DNA of 64,000 nt from Symsagittifera roscoffensis (Eukaryota; Xenacoelomorpha; Acoela; Convolutidae), in NCBI RefSeq assembly GCF_963678635.1, contig NC_087067.1:21643547-21707546 (forward strand), written 5' to 3'. Shown one piece after another: positions 62,118 through 64,000 of this stretch. The notes under the pieces are model-generated. The model had not been told where the DNA came from and did not search any database. It saw nothing but the letters and a program-made list of their open reading frames with translations. The number at the start of each line of letters is the position of its first letter. The stretch's first letter is position 1. The translations under genes and the position numbers were made by a program.

Positions 62118-62713
62118 CTAAGATGCTGTCCACTTTCTCCTCGTATTTAACCTTTTTTGTAGCCCATAATCACTCAGTGGATAGAAAATAGGAATAAGAT
62201 TCGAATATTGATGCAGGTAATTTGCATCATCCCACCAGCTGCCATTCCTAAGTGCCGTAAATGAATATGACGCTGAATACATGCAAGACTTTAGCCTTAC
62301 TTTTGTTGCCACCGGTTTCAACGTTAGTTCCCCGCTTTTAAGCGTTTCTGGTTTCCCTTTTGTTTGAGTGCAATTGCTTTTTTTTGCTAAAGGATACTCT
62401 TTCAGTCTCAATAAGGTTTTCAAATTGTTTCAATAATGTCTCAATAATGCTTTACGCTTCTCCTTGGTTTGTCGGTGGATCTGTTAGGTTGAGTTTCTGT
62501 AAATGTTTGTGTGGTGATCGGCTCTTTGATGTCCAATACTTCCGTTGGAGTACTGAAATGATCGGAATTTATCCTTTCCGATGAAACTGCTTTGCAGTCA
62601 GGGGTAGTCCGACTAAAAGAATCTATTTTTGAGTTGGCGTTAGGGAACTCCGCAACTACAAAATCGTTTTCCTGTTCCTCTGTTTTTTTTGTTGCATTGT
62701 TTGGGAGCGACAA
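62118..62713 (-). pseudogene. Family D post-integrase tail and start of env-like segment
   Basis: 62,441-62,713 is a polar tail (EFPNANSKIDSFSRTT) and 62,118-62,423 begins the segment with GSWWDDANYLHQYS. Third occurrence of this unit. Unidentified. Confidence 0.4.
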
Positions 62714-63174
62714 TTTTTTAATCCCGCTTCGTGAGCGTTTTTTTTTGTTTGTTCATGAAAACATTAAACCTATCATAACGAATTTTTTACTGTTTCTTAA
62801 ACTTTTGGTCTTCAATCACAAAATTTAGATCGTTTACAATCTCTTTGATTATGTGTGGTCTGTTATAAAACGACCTAAATTTTTGTTTGTCCCTTGCCAA
62901 GGGTTTGGTTAAAAAAGTAGTACTTTGTCGTTCACGTTATGCTTAGGTCCGTATTGTTTTCCGTCAAATTAGTTCTTTTGCCGTTCTTGTACGACGTACA
63001 TTGTATCACGCTCCAGTTTGTGGCTCTGTTAGAGTTCCTTCCATAGGTTTCTGACGTAGTCACTGGGCGTTGCAAAGATTTTAGTTTGCGCTGTTTCGTA
63101 CAGCATGCAATCTATTCGCAAGGAGTAAGGGCGACAAAAAATCGAATAAAACGGACTGTATTTTGTCAATGCAT

Positions 63175-63720
63175 AGCTTGAAGATCCATAATTCATTAAA
63201 ACTATTTGAAGATAATTGGCCTAGTCATTGCGGTTTTCTCCCACGTATTTAGACAAGTTTTCTTCGATTGTTCTGTTAGTTTTTTCAATCATTGCATTTT
63301 TTGAGGATGATATGATGTTGCGCTAGTTCTATCGATTCCCAGTAGGGAACATAAGTTTTTGAAAAAGTCTGACCTGAAGTTTGATCCCTTGCCGCTGTGC
63401 AGATTTGCTGGGCAGCCAAAGCGTGAAACGCAATTATTGTCCATTGCCTTGGCTACTGTCTTCGCTTGTTGGTTTTGAAGTGGTATCGCCCCGTACCACT
63501 TTGAGAATTGACCTTCGGTTAGAAGAATATACTTGAATCCTTCTGATTCTAGTAGCGGACCCATGATTTCCAACGCAACCTGCCAAAATGGATGGCTTCG
63601 CTTTCATATCTGCAGTGGATGTTTATGTTTCTCACTAGGTTTCTTTTTTTGTTATGCATTTTTTAAAGCCATTAACCCCGTTTTTAAAATTCCGACTCAT
63701 TCCAGGCCACTAAAACTTCT
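63175..63720 (-). pseudogene. Family D integrase core fragment (second copy)
   Basis: The frame 63,289-63,573 has EIMGPLLESEGFKY, FGCPANLHSGKGSNF and TSATSYHPQ. The second Asp is again missing, so the lesion predates the duplication or the copies share ancestry. The frame breaks at the poly-A run before MIERT. Confidence 0.7.
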
Positions 63721-64000
63721 CTTGAGTACGCCAAAAAGTCTTTTCGTTCCCAAAGCGACCTCAAGATTCATGTTGCAAAACGAGCGTTTCCTTCATGAGA
63801 ACTGAAGTCACAATTTGGACAATGATGTACTGTTCTTTGGTGAGTTTTTCTCTTTTTAGTAAGTCGTTGTTAATTAGCAAATTTTCGAAATTTATTCAAA
63901 ATTTTCATAAAGTTTTTGAGGAGCCACTCATTTGCCTTTCCTCTGACCTCTCCTTGATTTGCACTCAGCTCTTTGCCGTCTTACTTTCATTAGATTTCAG

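Larger units (their letters stand above)
56538..64000 (-). mobile_element. Family D: degenerate, tandemly duplicated gypsy-like element fragments
   Basis: Landmarks repeat two or three times in the same order on the minus strand: an integrase block (63.2-63.7 and 61.3-61.9 kb), a post-integrase tail (62.5, 60.8, 58.3 kb), and an unidentified possibly env-like segment (62.1-62.4, 59.9-60.7, 57.3-57.9 kb). Segments at 58,900-59,270 and 59,660-60,070 are also duplicates of each other. Unrelated in detail to A/B/C. All frames are short and broken. Confidence 0.65.

Overview
The window is eukaryotic, almost certainly from an invertebrate animal (the exact phylum cannot be fixed from the sequence). 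No host gene, rRNA or tRNA is recognisable. Nearly all of it is LTR-retrotransposon sequence of the Ty3/gypsy type. The main family is present in three copies (A, B, C) and a second, older family (D) fills the last 7.5 kb. The taxon guess rests only on the metazoan style of the elements and on pyrimidine-rich TTTTCAG-type splice acceptors.

Layout. Copy A (+ strand, 1-16,482) is the 3' part of an element: end of protease/RT linker, RT-RNase H, integrase, a macro-domain-like segment, then four further reading frames (ORF1-ORF4), a 3' noncoding tract, a polypurine tract and a 921-bp 3' LTR. Copy B (- strand, 31,629 down to 16,483) is the 5' part of a sister element: 5' LTR, candidate primer-binding site, 3.3-kb leader, gag, zinc knuckles, protease, RT-RNase H, integrase, macro-like domain and the beginning of ORF1. 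ORF1 of B stops exactly at the 3' LTR end of A, so A is nested inside B in opposite orientation. Copy C (+ strand, 31,915-56,480) is the only copy seen from LTR to LTR: a duplicated 5' LTR/leader, a minisatellite-bearing leader, gag, pol, macro-like domain, ORF1-ORF4 and 3' LTR. It is older and carries many stops and frameshifts plus a 200-N assembly gap. Family D (- strand, about 56,538-64,000) is a mosaic of tandem fragments of another gypsy-like element with integrase pieces and unidentified, possibly env-like, sequence.

What is unusual. A full-length member of the A/B/C family would be about 23-25 kb. Besides gag-pol it carries (i) a macro-domain-like module C-terminal to integrase, (ii) ORF1 with a coiled coil and a complete SGNH (GDSL) hydrolase motif set, (iii) ORF2, which looks like a second, catalytically altered SGNH-like protein, (iv) a small basic ORF3 and (v) a ~950-residue ORF4 of unknown family. 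All three copies have a similar noncoding spacer with a matching 3' splice site just upstream of ORF1, suggesting that ORF1-4 are expressed from a spliced subgenomic RNA, as env is in retroviruses. A TTGTCCGGGGAGT motif that acts as the polypurine tract next to the 3' LTR of A recurs inside the coding region. The long leaders contain structured repeats, including compensatory base changes in B and a GNRA-tetraloop hairpin array in C.

Reading frames marked pseudogene have visible stops or frameshifts; domain calls are from motif recognition by eye, without database searches.
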